Source: CAWJFJ01 sp963800065 (GTDB taxonomy: Bacteria > Actinomycetota > Acidimicrobiia > Acidimicrobiales > UBA8190). Taken from it: a stretch of 64,000 nt of DNA. The DNA is taken from positions 716,343 through 780,342 of the forward strand of contig CAWCZO010000011.1 in the NCBI GenBank assembly GCA_963800065.1, read 5' to 3'. Of the stretch, positions 50,520-59,367 are shown one piece after another (positions within the stretch are counted from its first letter, which is position 1; every line of letters begins with the position of its first letter). Position numbers and translations under genes: made by a program. Under the pieces are notes generated by a model, which ran no database searches, had not been told where the DNA came from, and worked only from the letters and a program-made list of their open reading frames with translations.

Positions 50520-51031
50520 GGTCCCGGGGGGGCCGTCACGGCGGAGGCGGCCCCTCTCTGCTCGGCCATGGCCTGATCGACGAGCGCCCGATCCTCGGCC
50601 GTCACCGGGCTCGTCAACGGGCGGCGACGGCGCCAGAAGAAGAACCCCAGACCCCCGAGGCCCCCGGCGGCGGCCACCAACGGCACCACCCACACCACGG
50701 CCGTGATCCCGGTCGTGGGAGGCCGCAGGAGGATGCTCGGCCCGTACCGACCCACCAGGTACTGCTCGATCTGCTGATCGCTCTGGCCCTCCCGGACCCG
50801 GACGGCCACGACCTGGCGGACGGCCGCCGCCGTGGAGGCGGAGGAATCGGCCACCGATATCCCGTCGCAGCTCGGGCACTTGAGAACGGCGTCGAGGGCG
50901 GCGGCCCGCTGGGCGGCGGTGGGGGTCCCACCCCCGTGGGACGCACCGAACGCCAGGGCGGCGACGAAGACCAGCGCCAGCACCACCCAGACCGGACCGG
51001 AGCCGGCCGTGAACCCACGACGGCGACTCAC
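50516..51031 (-). CDS. ccmH: CcmH, apocytochrome c thiol-reducing subunit
   Basis: 171 residues: N-terminal membrane helix VWVVLALVFVAALAFG, the redox motif LKCPSCDGISVADS (about 51; canonical CcmH is RCxxC, here KCPSC), IEQYLVGRYGPSILLRPP, then a second helix VVWVVPLVAAAGGLGGLGFF and a short basic tail. It reduces the haem-binding cysteines before ligation by CcmF. GTGA overlaps at both ends tie it to ccmG and ccmI. Confidence 0.9.
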   Translation of the reverse strand: MSRRRGFTAGSGPVWVVLALVFVAALAFGASHGGGTPTAAQRAAALDAVLKCPSCDGISVADSSASTAAAVRQVVAVRVREGQSDQQIEQYLVGRYGPSILLRPPTTGITAVVWVVPLVAAAGGLGGLGFFFWRRRRPLTSPVTAEDRALVDQAMAEQRGAASAVTAPPGP

Positions 51032-51630
51032 AGCCCCGCCGCCCGGGCGTCGGCGATCTGCTCATCGAGATCGTTGACCGTCACGGCCGAGTCGAGGTGG
51101 GCCACCACCGTGCCCGAGGGTGAGATCAGGAACGTCTCGGGCGGCCCCCGGACGCCGTAGCGCAGGGCGATCTGCCCGCCGGGGTCCACCACGGTCGGCC
51201 AGGTGGCGCCGGCCGACTTCTCGAAAGCGCGCGCCGCCGCCGTCGTGTCGTCGTAGACCACACTGATCAGGGCGGCGTCACCGGGGGCCCGGTGCTGGAA
51301 GGCGAACGTCACCAGATCGGGTTCCTCGTCCTGGCACGGCGGGCACCAGCTGGCGAAGAAGTTGAGCACCACCCACCGGCCCCGGTAGGCGGCCAGCCGG
51401 AAGGGCCCACCGGCCAGGGTCGTCCCCGTGATCCCCGGTGCCGGTCTGCCCAGCAGCGGCGTGTACACCTCGGTGGCGGCCGCCGGCGGACGGGTGGCCA
51501 GAAGGGCGATCAACGCCGCCATCACCACCAGGACGGAGACGGCGATCCACCGGGTCGTGTGATCCCCCCGGCGCCGTCCCACCGCCGACGGGCCCACCGG
51601 CCCGGCACCGGGGACCGCCCCGGCGCTCAT
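51028..51630 (-). CDS. ccmG: CcmG/DsbE-type thiol-disulfide oxidoreductase
   Basis: 200 residues: one N-terminal anchor WIAVSVLVVMAALIALLA, then an extracytoplasmic thioredoxin fold with LNFFASWCPPCQDEEPDLV (CPPC, about 97), VVYDDTTAAARAFEKSAGA and GVRGPPETFLISPSG with the cis-Pro. It passes electrons, presumably from CcdA, to CcmH. The ATG overlaps the ccmF stop (ATGA). Confidence 0.93.
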   Translation of the reverse strand: MSAGAVPGAGPVGPSAVGRRRGDHTTRWIAVSVLVVMAALIALLATRPPAAATEVYTPLLGRPAPGITGTTLAGGPFRLAAYRGRWVVLNFFASWCPPCQDEEPDLVTFAFQHRAPGDAALISVVYDDTTAAARAFEKSAGATWPTVVDPGGQIALRYGVRGPPETFLISPSGTVVAHLDSAVTVNDLDEQIADARAAGL

Positions 51631-53732
51631 GGTGACCCGGCCGGCACCCGTTCGTCGGCACTCCCTTCCGGCGCCCCGTCGACGGCCACCGGTACCGGAG
51701 GTCGCGGCCGTGACGGGCCCGTCCCGGAGCCGACGACGTCGCCGCCCGGACGCCTCCCACCGTTGCCGCCGACCAGGGCCGGAAGAGGTGCCGAGACGGG
51801 GTCGGTGGGACGACGGCGCCGGCCCGGGACGGCGGCCAGGAGCGAACCGAGCACCAGGATGCCGCCGCCCACCCACAACCACGAGACCAGGGGTTGCACG
51901 GTGACGCCGATCCCCACCGGACCACTACTCGACGCCGGGAGGGAGTCGATGGTGAGGTAGACGTCGTGCCAGACGTTCGAGTCGATGGCCGGGGTCCCCA
52001 CCGGCTCGGTGTTGGCCCCGTACTGGCTCACCGCCGGTGAATAGGGACCGTGACCGTTCACCAGGACGAGAGCCTCGGTGGCCGTCCGCACCGGCGAGCT
52101 CACCGTGGCCAACCTCTCGAAGGTGATCCGCTGGCCGACGACCGTCGTCGTCTGGCCGGGGCGCAGCGTCACCTCGCCCCGGTGCCCGAGAGAGGTGGCG
52201 GCGGCCAGGGCGACGGCGATCACCACCACGCCGATATGGACGACCATGCCGCCGTTGGCACGACCGACCACTCCCCGCCAGGCGCCGATCCCGTGGCGGT
52301 GGGCACCCCGGGCGGCCAGGACCAGTTGCCGGACGTTGGACGCCGCCGCGAAGCCTCCCAGGCAGAAGGCCAGGACGGCCCCGAACCCCCGCACCCCGGC
52401 GATCACGCTGATCACGGCCACCAGCACCCCGACACCGGCGGGCACCACCAGACGGTCGGCCAGTGTCCCCGTCGTCGCCTTGCGCCACGGCAGGGCCGGT
52501 CCGATGGCCATGAGGACCAACAGGGCCAGCCCGATGGGGAGGGTGAGGGCGTCGAAGTAGGGGGCTCCCACGGTCACCTGCTGGTGTTCGAGGGCCTCGT
52601 AGAGCAACGGGAACACGGTCCCCAGCAAGACGATCACGGCCAGGAGGACGAAGAGGAGATTGTTGAGGAGGAACGCCCCTTCGCGGCTGAACGGTGAATC
52701 GATCCCCCCCGGTGAGCGCAGGCGGTCACCGCGCCAGGCGATCAGCCCGACGCCGGTCACCACCACCACGCCGAAGAACCCGAGGAGCAGGCCCCCGATG
52801 TCGGAATCGGAGAAGGCGTGGACCGACGTGATGACACCGGAACGCGTCAGGAAGGTCCCCAGGATGGTCAGGCTGAACGTGGAGATGACGAGAGAGAGGT
52901 TCCAGACCCGTAGCAACCCCCGGCGTTCCTGGACCATGACCGAGTGCAGATAGGCCGTGGCGCACAGCCACGGCAGGACCGACGCGTTCTCCACCGGGTC
53001 CCAACCCCAGAACCCTCCCCACCCGAGCACCTGATAGGACCACCACGCGCCGAGGAGGACCCCGACGGTGAGAAATCCCCAGGAGAGCAGGGTCCAGCGC
53101 CTGGTGGCCACCTGCCACCCCTCGCCGATCCGCCCGGTCACCAGCGAGGCGATGGCGAAGGCGAAGGGAATGGTGAAACCGACGAGGCCGAGGTAGAGAA
53201 GCGGAGGGTGGAAGGCCACGAGCGGGTTGTCCTGCAGGAGGACGTTCGGTCCGAGCCCGTTGACCGGCACCTGACCCGACACCGCCTGGAAGGGATCGGC
53301 GGGACCGGCCATCAGGGCGAAGAAGAACGACGACACCACGTAGGTCACGAGCGTGGCCCAACCGACGAGCGGATCTCCGGCCTGCCGGCGGAACCGCCAC
53401 ACCATGGCGGCGATGTATCCCGCCAGGATCAGACCCCACAGCAGGATCGAGCCGGACAGCGCCGACCACATCCCGGTGATCGTGTAGAGAAGGGGCGTCG
53501 ACCGGCTGTTGTTCTCGGCGACGAAGGCGATGGAGAAGTCGTGGGTGATGAGCGCCCGTTGCATGGCCACCGTGGCCACGACGGCGCCGAGAAGGATCAG
53601 CGCCGCGTAGATCTGACCGCTCCGCACCGTCGCCGGGCGGTGGCGGACGAGACCGGTGGCGATGACGACGGCACCCACGATCGAGGCGACCAGCCCGAGG
53701 AGAACGCCGGTGTGACCGAGGGTGGCGTTCAC
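51627..53732 (-). CDS. ccmF: CcmF haem lyase core
   Basis: 701 residues with about fifteen membrane helices. The tryptophan-rich haem motif GWGGFWGWDPVENASVLPWL (about 235) and conserved His in LVAFHPPLLYLGLVGF and CATAYLHSVMV mark CcmF. A large external domain precedes the last helix. It attaches haem from CcmE to apocytochrome c. The start GTG at 53732 overlaps the ccmE stop by GTGA. A low-complexity Pro/Gly/Arg tail of about 70 residues after the final helix is longer than usual. Confidence 0.94.
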   Translation of the reverse strand: MNATLGHTGVLLGLVASIVGAVVIATGLVRHRPATVRSGQIYAALILLGAVVATVAMQRALITHDFSIAFVAENNSRSTPLLYTITGMWSALSGSILLWGLILAGYIAAMVWRFRRQAGDPLVGWATLVTYVVSSFFFALMAGPADPFQAVSGQVPVNGLGPNVLLQDNPLVAFHPPLLYLGLVGFTIPFAFAIASLVTGRIGEGWQVATRRWTLLSWGFLTVGVLLGAWWSYQVLGWGGFWGWDPVENASVLPWLCATAYLHSVMVQERRGLLRVWNLSLVISTFSLTILGTFLTRSGVITSVHAFSDSDIGGLLLGFFGVVVVTGVGLIAWRGDRLRSPGGIDSPFSREGAFLLNNLLFVLLAVIVLLGTVFPLLYEALEHQQVTVGAPYFDALTLPIGLALLVLMAIGPALPWRKATTGTLADRLVVPAGVGVLVAVISVIAGVRGFGAVLAFCLGGFAAASNVRQLVLAARGAHRHGIGAWRGVVGRANGGMVVHIGVVVIAVALAAATSLGHRGEVTLRPGQTTTVVGQRITFERLATVSSPVRTATEALVLVNGHGPYSPAVSQYGANTEPVGTPAIDSNVWHDVYLTIDSLPASSSGPVGIGVTVQPLVSWLWVGGGILVLGSLLAAVPGRRRRPTDPVSAPLPALVGGNGGRRPGGDVVGSGTGPSRPRPPVPVAVDGAPEGSADERVPAGSP

Positions 53733-54199
53733 CGTGTCGACCCGTTGGGCGCCCTGACCCGGTTGGGGTACTTGGCCACGTACTGGGCGGTGTGGTCGAC
53801 GATGATCTGGTTCGACACGAAGGTCTCCCCCACGAAGTGCCCGACCACCACCACCGGGATGTCGGGCTGGAAGAGCTCGGGGGGGTTCCCCGTGTTCACG
53901 ACGTCGATCCGGCCGTCGGACCCCGAGGCGACGAAGTCGACCCCCCCGCCGTGGCGGTGGACCGACCCCGGCGCCACCAGGCCTTCGAGCCGGAAGGTCT
54001 TCGTTCCCAGGACGGCCTTGCTCTGAAGGGCCTGGTCCACCGTCTCGAAGTAGTCGAGAGAACTGCCGAGGCCCTTCACCAGGAGAAAGACGAAGGCACC
54101 GGCGAGGACGACGCCGACGGCGACGAGCCGCCGGCGCTGCCGTCGGCCGGTGCGCGACGACGGTGGTCCGGTCCGGACGCTTCCACCCGACGCGCTCAC
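53729..54199 (-). CDS. ccmE: CcmE haem chaperone
   Basis: 156 residues: a membrane anchor LVAVGVVLAGAFVFLLVKGL (about 25-44), then an OB-fold with KTFRLEGLVAPGSVHR, VVNTGNPPELFQPDIPVVVV, and the C-terminal IIVDHTAQYVAKYPN with the haem-binding His in an HxxxY motif, as in canonical CcmE rather than the CxxxY variant. It carries haem covalently from CcmABCD to CcmF. Start GTG overlaps the ccmD stop. Confidence 0.93.
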   Translation of the reverse strand: MSASGGSVRTGPPSSRTGRRQRRRLVAVGVVLAGAFVFLLVKGLGSSLDYFETVDQALQSKAVLGTKTFRLEGLVAPGSVHRHGGGVDFVASGSDGRIDVVNTGNPPELFQPDIPVVVVGHFVGETFVSNQIIVDHTAQYVAKYPNRVRAPNGSTR

Positions 54200-54414
54200 C
54201 TCGACACCTCGACGTCGGGTAGGTCCGGTAGGTCGGCGACCTCGGCGACCACGTCGGCCACGTCGGCGGCCACGTCGGCGGCCACGTCGGCCAGAGCGGG
54301 GATCTCGGCACGCGCGGCGAGCTCTTCGAGGCGCCGGCGTCGCCACCACAGCTGGACGGCGTAGCCGCTCAGGACGGCGAGGGCGATGCCGTAGCCGGCG
54401 TCGATGTAGCTCAC
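54196..54414 (-). CDS. ccmD: CcmD-like small membrane protein with Ala-Asp-Val tail
   Basis: 72 residues placed exactly between ccmC and ccmE with GTGA overlaps on both sides, as ccmD is in other operons. One helix (AGYGIALAVLSGYAVQLWWR, about 5-24) followed by RRRLEELAARAEI, the layout of CcmD. The last 30 residues are an unusual Ala-Asp-Val repeat (ADVAADVAADVADVVAEV), encoded by a 12-bp tandem repeat. CcmD stabilises the CcmABC complex. Sequence identity is too low for proof; position is the main evidence. Confidence 0.75.
   Translation of the reverse strand: MSYIDAGYGIALAVLSGYAVQLWWRRRRLEELAARAEIPALADVAADVAADVADVVAEVADLPDLPDVEVSR
54251..54294. repeat. 12-bp tandem repeat in the ccmD-like gene
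   Basis: CCACGTCGGCGG-type units repeat three to four times on the plus strand and encode the Ala-Asp-Val tail. Confidence 0.7.
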
Positions 54415-55151
54415 TCGTCCCCCTCGGACCAACGCTCGCGCAGGGCGATGTCGAGGTCGGCCCCGTCGAGGCGGTCGGACAGGACCTGGATGCGGTACCG
54501 GACCGTCAGCATCCAGGCGAAGGCCAGGGTGAAAGAGACGAACCCGAGAAGCAGGGTCCAGGCCATGATGCCGTGGATGGTGGGGGACAGGTTGGCGTTG
54601 AGGACGGTGGCCCCCTGGTGCAGGGTCCGCCACCAATCGACGGAGAAGTGGACGATGGGGACGTCCACGGCGGCGATGAGCGCACCGACGGCGCACCGCC
54701 GGGCGCGGGCCTCGGGATCCCCGGGGATCCGACGCAAGGCCAGATACCCGAGCTGGAGGACGAGGAGCAGCGCCGTCGACGTGAGGCGGGCGTCCCACGC
54801 CCACCACACGCCCCACGTGGGCCGGCCCCAGATGGCGCCGGTGACGAGGGTCAGTGCGGTGAAGACGGTCCCCACCTCCATGGAGGCGGCCGCCAATCTG
54901 TCCCAGAAGACGCTGCGCGTCCTCCCCCACAACCACAGGAGGCTGGAGACGGCGGCGATCCCGAAGGCGAGGTAGAGAGCCACCCAGGCGATCGGCGGGT
55001 GGACGTAGACGAGCCGGACCAGGTTCCTCTGGACCTTGTCCGGCGGCGTCACCCACAGGCCCAACCAGACGGTGGCGGCCACCGACAGCAGCGAGACCAC
55101 GGCCAGCGTCCGCACGGTCCAGACCGCTCTCCGGCTCCAGGGGGCGGTCAC
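54411..55151 (-). CDS. ccmC: CcmC haem-handling protein
   Basis: 246 residues, six membrane helices. The tryptophan-rich motif TWGVWWAWDARLTSTALLL (about 115) is flanked by conserved His in RLVYVHPPIAWVALY (about 48) and VPIVHFSVDWWRTLH (about 170). It loads haem onto CcmE. Start GTG overlaps the ccmB stop by GTGA. CcsA of System II has a related motif, but the neighbours establish System I. Confidence 0.93.
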   Translation of the reverse strand: MTAPWSRRAVWTVRTLAVVSLLSVAATVWLGLWVTPPDKVQRNLVRLVYVHPPIAWVALYLAFGIAAVSSLLWLWGRTRSVFWDRLAAASMEVGTVFTALTLVTGAIWGRPTWGVWWAWDARLTSTALLLVLQLGYLALRRIPGDPEARARRCAVGALIAAVDVPIVHFSVDWWRTLHQGATVLNANLSPTIHGIMAWTLLLGFVSFTLAFAWMLTVRYRIQVLSDRLDGADLDIALRERWSEGDE

Positions 55152-55822
55152 GACGCCTCCTGGAGGGGCCCGAAGATGATGACGCCGAGCGCCAGGTAGA
55201 CGGCGGCGAAGACCAGCATGAGCCGGAGCCAGGGGTCGGCCGTGTCGCCTCCGGGGCCGGTCCCGAGCGCCACCTGCCACGCCCTCGTCCCGGCCAGCAG
55301 CACCGGCGCCACCACGGGAAGGAGCAGGAAGGGAAGAAGGGTCTCGCGCACGCGCACCCCGGCGGCCAGAGCGCCGTAGAGCGTCCCCACGGCGGCCAGT
55401 CCCGCCGTCCCCGCCGCACAGGCGACGAGAACGGCCCCGTACGAGCGGACATGGGCGCCGTAGAAGAGCACTACGCCGGCGGTGAGGAGAACCTCGAGGA
55501 CGACCAGCTGGACGGCGATGGCCGCCGCCTTGCCCAGAAAGACGCCGGCGGGGTCGAGACCCGACAGCCGCAGCCCGTCCCGGGTGCCGTCGTTGGCTTC
55601 CAGGGCGAAGCTCCGCTGGACGGCGAGGACGACGGCGAACAGGACGGCCACCCAGAAGAGGCCGGCCGCCGCCTGCACCATCGGGGCGCGGTCCGGCCCC
55701 AGGGCGAAGGCGAAGAGGGCGAGGACGACGATGGCGAAGGGCGCCACCTGGTTGAGCACCACGCGTGACCTCAGTTCGATCCGGAGGTCCTTCCCCGCCA
55801 CCAGGAGCGCATCACGCCACAT
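55148..55822 (-). CDS. ccmB: CcmB ABC-transporter permease subunit
   Basis: 224 residues with six helices: KDLRIELRSRVVLNQVAPFA, the FALEANDGTRDGLRLSGLDP loop that contacts CcmA in this family, LYGALAAGVRVRETLLPFLL, and a final helix LVFAAVYLALGVIIFGPL. It forms the CcmAB part of the haem-release complex. It starts 11 bp inside the ccmA gene and is coupled to ccmC at its end. Confidence 0.9.
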   Translation of the reverse strand: MWRDALLVAGKDLRIELRSRVVLNQVAPFAIVVLALFAFALGPDRAPMVQAAAGLFWVAVLFAVVLAVQRSFALEANDGTRDGLRLSGLDPAGVFLGKAAAIAVQLVVLEVLLTAGVVLFYGAHVRSYGAVLVACAAGTAGLAAVGTLYGALAAGVRVRETLLPFLLLPVVAPVLLAGTRAWQVALGTGPGGDTADPWLRLMLVFAAVYLALGVIIFGPLQEAS

Positions 55823-56504
55823 GGATGTCTCCGATGGCGCCGGCGCGGCGGCGTGTCAGAGAACGTTCGTGGACGACCCGACCCCCGGAGAGGGAGACGG
55901 CCCGGTCGGCCAGGGGGAGCGACGCCTCCGGCTCGTGGGAGGCGATGATCACGGTGGCCCCGCCGGCCACCGCTTCCTCGATGAGGTCGCCGAGAAGGGT
56001 GCGGGCGGCGGCGTCGAGGGCGGCATGGGGCTCGTCGAGCAGCCACAGACCGGGCCGGCGGGCCACGAGGACGGCCAACGCCACCCGTCGCCGCTGCCCG
56101 GCCGAGAGACGCCCCACGGTGGTGCGCCGAAGACGGCCGACGAGGCCCAGACGGTCCAGGGCGGCGTCGATCCCGTCGACGCCGGCCCCCGCCGCCCGGA
56201 CGGCGAAGCGCACGTTCTCCACCACGTTCAACTCGTCGTAGAGGGCGGCCGCGTGGCCGAGCATCCCCACCTGGCGGCGGACGGCGCAGGCGTTGCGCCG
56301 CAGGTCATGCCCGAGGACGACCGCCTCCCCCGAGGTGACGGGCAACAGCCCGGCGCAGGCCCGCAGGACGCTCGTCTTGCCGGCCCCGTTGGGACCCTCC
56401 AGGACGACGACCTCGCCCGGGGCCACGGTGAGGTCGGTGCCGGCCAAGACGGGGAAGCGCCCGGTCAGAGCGACTGCGGCACGGAGGAAGACGGCGGAAG
56501 CCAT
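55812..56504 (-). CDS. ccmA: CcmA ABC-transporter ATPase
   Basis: 230 residues: Walker A EGPNGAGKTSVLRA (about 38), Q-loop in RRQVGMLGHAAALYDELNV, signature LSAGQRRRVALAVLVARR, Walker B LWLLDEPHAALDAAA, H-loop IIASHEP. It drives release of holo-CcmE. The ATG at 56504 opens the operon; the 111-bp gap up to ccdA may hold the operon promoter. First gene of ccmA-B-C-D-E-F-G-H-I, all on the minus strand. Confidence 0.92.
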   Translation of the reverse strand: MASAVFLRAAVALTGRFPVLAGTDLTVAPGEVVVLEGPNGAGKTSVLRACAGLLPVTSGEAVVLGHDLRRNACAVRRQVGMLGHAAALYDELNVVENVRFAVRAAGAGVDGIDAALDRLGLVGRLRRTTVGRLSAGQRRRVALAVLVARRPGLWLLDEPHAALDAAARTLLGDLIEEAVAGGATVIIASHEPEASLPLADRAVSLSGGRVVHERSLTRRRAGAIGDIHVA

Positions 56505-56615
56505 GGACTTCGGCCATGCTACGGGTGGCCGGCCCCCCGAATCCAAGCGGGCCCCGACCACCGGAGCCGGTCGGGCCGTCGGTCCGGGGCGCCCGGCGGA
56601 CGGTGACCCCCGCCG

Positions 56616-57395
56616 TCAGCTCACGGTCAGGCGGCCGAGCCCGATGGCCGACAGGGCGTGGCTCACGGCCGACGACACCCAGTGCAGATTGCCGGTGAGC
56701 AGAAGGACACCGAACACCACCAACGACACCCCGGCCACGGCGTTGACCACCCCCAACCGTCGGCGAACCCGGGCCATCACCTCGGTGAGGTGCCCGAAGG
56801 CCAGTCCGGTGGCCAGGAACGGGACCCCGAGCCCCAACGAATAGGCCACCAGCAGAACGAGGCCCGAGGTCAGCGTGGCACGCGTCGCCGCCAGCCCGAG
56901 GACACCGCCGAGTACGGGCCCGATGCACGGTGTCCAGCCGAAGGCGAAGGCCATCCCCATCACCGGAGGGGCCCACACCCCCAGGCGCGAGGGGCGGGGG
57001 TGGAATCGGCGTTCCCGCATCAGAAGACGCGGCGTCCCCACCCCGGCCAGCCACAAACCGAGAACCACGATGACAACGCCGGCGGCGATGACGAGACCGC
57101 GTTGGTGGTCGAGCAGGAGGTGTCCCAGTCCCGACGCGGCGGCCCCCAGGGCGGTGAAGACGACGGTGAATCCGGCGATGAATCCGAGGACGCCACGAAG
57201 AAGCGGAACGAGACTTCGTCTCTCGCCCGCCTCGATCTCGGCCGCCGACAGTCCCGAGACCATCGAGACATAGGCGGGGACGAGGGGAAGGACACAAGGC
57301 GAGAGAAAGGACAACATGCCGGCACCGAAGGCGACCAGGACGCCGAGAGGATCGGCCGAGATGGAGAATTGGTCGACCAGTCCGAACGCCGGCAC
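56616..57395 (-). CDS. ccdA: CcdA-type membrane thiol-disulfide reductant carrier
   Basis: 259 residues, six helices with the two redox Cys in SFLSPCVLPLVPAYVSM (about 34) and FGWTPCIGPVLGG (about 155), the CcdA/DsbD-TM pattern. It passes electrons across the membrane from thioredoxin to CcmG. It stands directly upstream of ccmA on the same strand, and so completes the cytochrome c maturation set. GTG start. Confidence 0.93.
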   Translation of the reverse strand: MPAFGLVDQFSISADPLGVLVAFGAGMLSFLSPCVLPLVPAYVSMVSGLSAAEIEAGERRSLVPLLRGVLGFIAGFTVVFTALGAAASGLGHLLLDHQRGLVIAAGVVIVVLGLWLAGVGTPRLLMRERRFHPRPSRLGVWAPPVMGMAFAFGWTPCIGPVLGGVLGLAATRATLTSGLVLLVAYSLGLGVPFLATGLAFGHLTEVMARVRRRLGVVNAVAGVSLVVFGVLLLTGNLHWVSSAVSHALSAIGLGRLTVS

Positions 57396-57410
57396 GACCG
57401 CGTCCTCCCG

Positions 57411-58382
57411 CTACCGACCGGTGCCGCGCACGAGCTCGAGGTCGGCGTCCACCATCATGGCCACCAGCTCGGGAAACGAGACCGTCGGCTCCCACCCCAA
57501 TTCGACGCGGGCCCGGGAGGCGTCTCCCACCAGAAGGTCGACCTCGGCGGGCCGCAGGAACCGCTCGTCGACGAAAACGTGCTCGGCCCAGTCGAGACCG
57601 ACATGGTTGAAGGCCTCCTCGCAGAGTTGGCGGACCGAGTGGGTCTGGCCCGTGGCCACCACGAAGTCATCGGGATCGTCGCGCTGGAGCATCAGCCACA
57701 TGGCGCGGACGTAGTCGCCGGCGAAGCCCCAGTCACGCTGGGAGTCGACGTTGCCCAACGGGATCTTGTCGTCCAGTCCGGCCACGATACGAGCCACGCC
57801 GTGGGTGACCTTCCGCGTCACGAACTCGAGACCGCGGCGGGGGCTCTCGTGATTGAAGAGCATCCCCGACGACGCGTGCAGGCCGTAGCTCTCCCGGTAG
57901 TTGACGGTGATCCAGTGTCCGTAGACCTTGGCCACTCCGTACGGACTGCGCGGATAGAAGGGCGTGGTCTCCTTCTGGGGGACTTCGCGCACCTTGCCGA
58001 ACATCTCCGAGGAGGACGCCTGGTAGAAGCGGATCTCCGGATCGACGATCCTGATGGCGTCGAGGAGGCGGGTGACCCCGAGGGCGGTGGTCTCCCCCGT
58101 CAACACCGGCTGGCCCCACGACGTCTGGACGAACGACTGCGCCGCCAGGTTGTAGACCTCGACGGGTCGGTGCTCGCGGAGGATCCCGATGAGGGAGACC
58201 TCGTCGAGGAGGTCACCGGCCACCAGGGTGAGGTCGTCTTGGATGTGGGCGATCCGTTCGAAGGTGACGGTGGAGGAGCGGCGCACCATCCCCACCACCT
58301 CGTAGCCCTGCTGAAGGAGGAACTCGGCCAGGTACGAACCGTCCTGACCCGTGATCCCCGTGATCAGTGCCCGCTTAGCCAT
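57411..58382 (-). CDS. gmd: GDP-mannose 4,6-dehydratase
   Basis: 323 residues, extended short-chain dehydrogenase: ITGITGQDGSYLAEFLLQQG (NAD(P)-binding, about 8), VYNLAAQSFVQTSWGQP, QASSSEMFGKVREVPQKE, the YxxxK motif in SPYGVAKVYGHW and the family-specific NHESPRRGLEFVTRKVTHG. It makes GDP-4-keto-6-deoxymannose for deoxyhexose-containing glycans. Start is the ATG at 58382. No following epimerase or reductase is present, but a glycosyltransferase lies about 1 kb away on the other strand. Confidence 0.92.
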   Translation of the reverse strand: MAKRALITGITGQDGSYLAEFLLQQGYEVVGMVRRSSTVTFERIAHIQDDLTLVAGDLLDEVSLIGILREHRPVEVYNLAAQSFVQTSWGQPVLTGETTALGVTRLLDAIRIVDPEIRFYQASSSEMFGKVREVPQKETTPFYPRSPYGVAKVYGHWITVNYRESYGLHASSGMLFNHESPRRGLEFVTRKVTHGVARIVAGLDDKIPLGNVDSQRDWGFAGDYVRAMWLMLQRDDPDDFVVATGQTHSVRQLCEEAFNHVGLDWAEHVFVDERFLRPAEVDLLVGDASRARVELGWEPTVSFPELVAMMVDADLELVRGTGR

Positions 58383-58442
58383 GGTGCCGCTCGCTCCCTC
58401 GCTCGCCGCCACGGGGACCCCCGCTGCCGACCGTGCCCACGG

Positions 58443-59279
58443 TCACCGTCCCGTCCACTGAGGCGGACGCTTCTCCAGGAAGGCGGCGATGCCTTCGGCG
58501 GAGTCGTCTGTCTGGTTCGTGAGGGTGAGCATGGCATGGAGATGGGTGAGGGCTTCGGGGGCGGCCATGTCCCACACACCGTAGAACGCCTGGCGACCGA
58601 GCCTCATGGCGGCGGGGGACTTCGACGCCAGGGTGGCCGCCAGTTCGTCCACGGCGGCATCGAGTCCCTCGTGGGGGACGACCCGGGTCACGAACCCGAT
58701 CCGCTCGGCTTCCTCGGCCCCCACCACCCGGCCCGTCAGCATGAGCTCGAGGGCCTTCTTAGGAGGCATCGACCGGGTCAGCGGGACCGTGATCATGTAC
58801 GGCCAGAGGCCCACGTTGATCTCGGGGGCCCCGAACCGGGCTCGGTCGGAGGCCACCACCAGGTCGCAGGCCAGGGCCAGGCCCATTCCCCCGGCCATGG
58901 CCCATCCCTGGACACGGGCGATGGTGGGCTTCCCCAGGTGCCAGAGGTCCTGGAACACCCCGGCCAGGATGCCGCGGCCCTGGTGGCGATCGAGGAAGCC
59001 GTCGTCGGCGGCACCGTCTCCGGCACCGCCCATGGCCCCCAGGTCGGCCCCGGCGCAGAAGGCCACGTCGCCGGCGCCGGTGAGGACGACCACACGGACG
59101 TCGGGATCGGCCTCGGCCGCCGTCAGCGCCTGGCGCAGCCCGGTCATGACGCCCCAGGACATGGCGTTTCGACGATCGGCCCGGTTGATGGTGATCCGGG
59201 CCACTCCCCCGGCGTGGTCGGACAGGACCTCGCCGTCCGCGGGGCCGGCGGGCACGACGGGCGGCGAGCTCTCGGGCAT
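58443..59279 (-). CDS. Enoyl-CoA hydratase/isomerase family protein
   Basis: 278 residues of the crotonase fold: ITINRADRRNAMSWGVMTGL, CAGADLGAMGGAGDG (first oxyanion loop), IARVQGWAMAGGMGLALACD (second oxyanion Gly), RFGAPEINVGLWPYMITVPL with the Glu where catalysis is expected, and a C-terminal helical part ending FLEKRPPQWTGR. Probably acts in fatty acid or aromatic acyl-CoA breakdown with EtfAB. ATG at 59279. Confidence 0.9.
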   Translation of the reverse strand: MPESSPPVVPAGPADGEVLSDHAGGVARITINRADRRNAMSWGVMTGLRQALTAAEADPDVRVVVLTGAGDVAFCAGADLGAMGGAGDGAADDGFLDRHQGRGILAGVFQDLWHLGKPTIARVQGWAMAGGMGLALACDLVVASDRARFGAPEINVGLWPYMITVPLTRSMPPKKALELMLTGRVVGAEEAERIGFVTRVVPHEGLDAAVDELAATLASKSPAAMRLGRQAFYGVWDMAAPEALTHLHAMLTLTNQTDDSAEGIAAFLEKRPPQWTGR

Positions 59280-59367
59280 GCGCCTGCGACGGTAGCGCCC
59301 TTGCGGACCGCCACGGAAGTCCCGGGTGGGCCGGCGCCGCGCTCGGGCCCGGTAGGGTGACCGCCTC

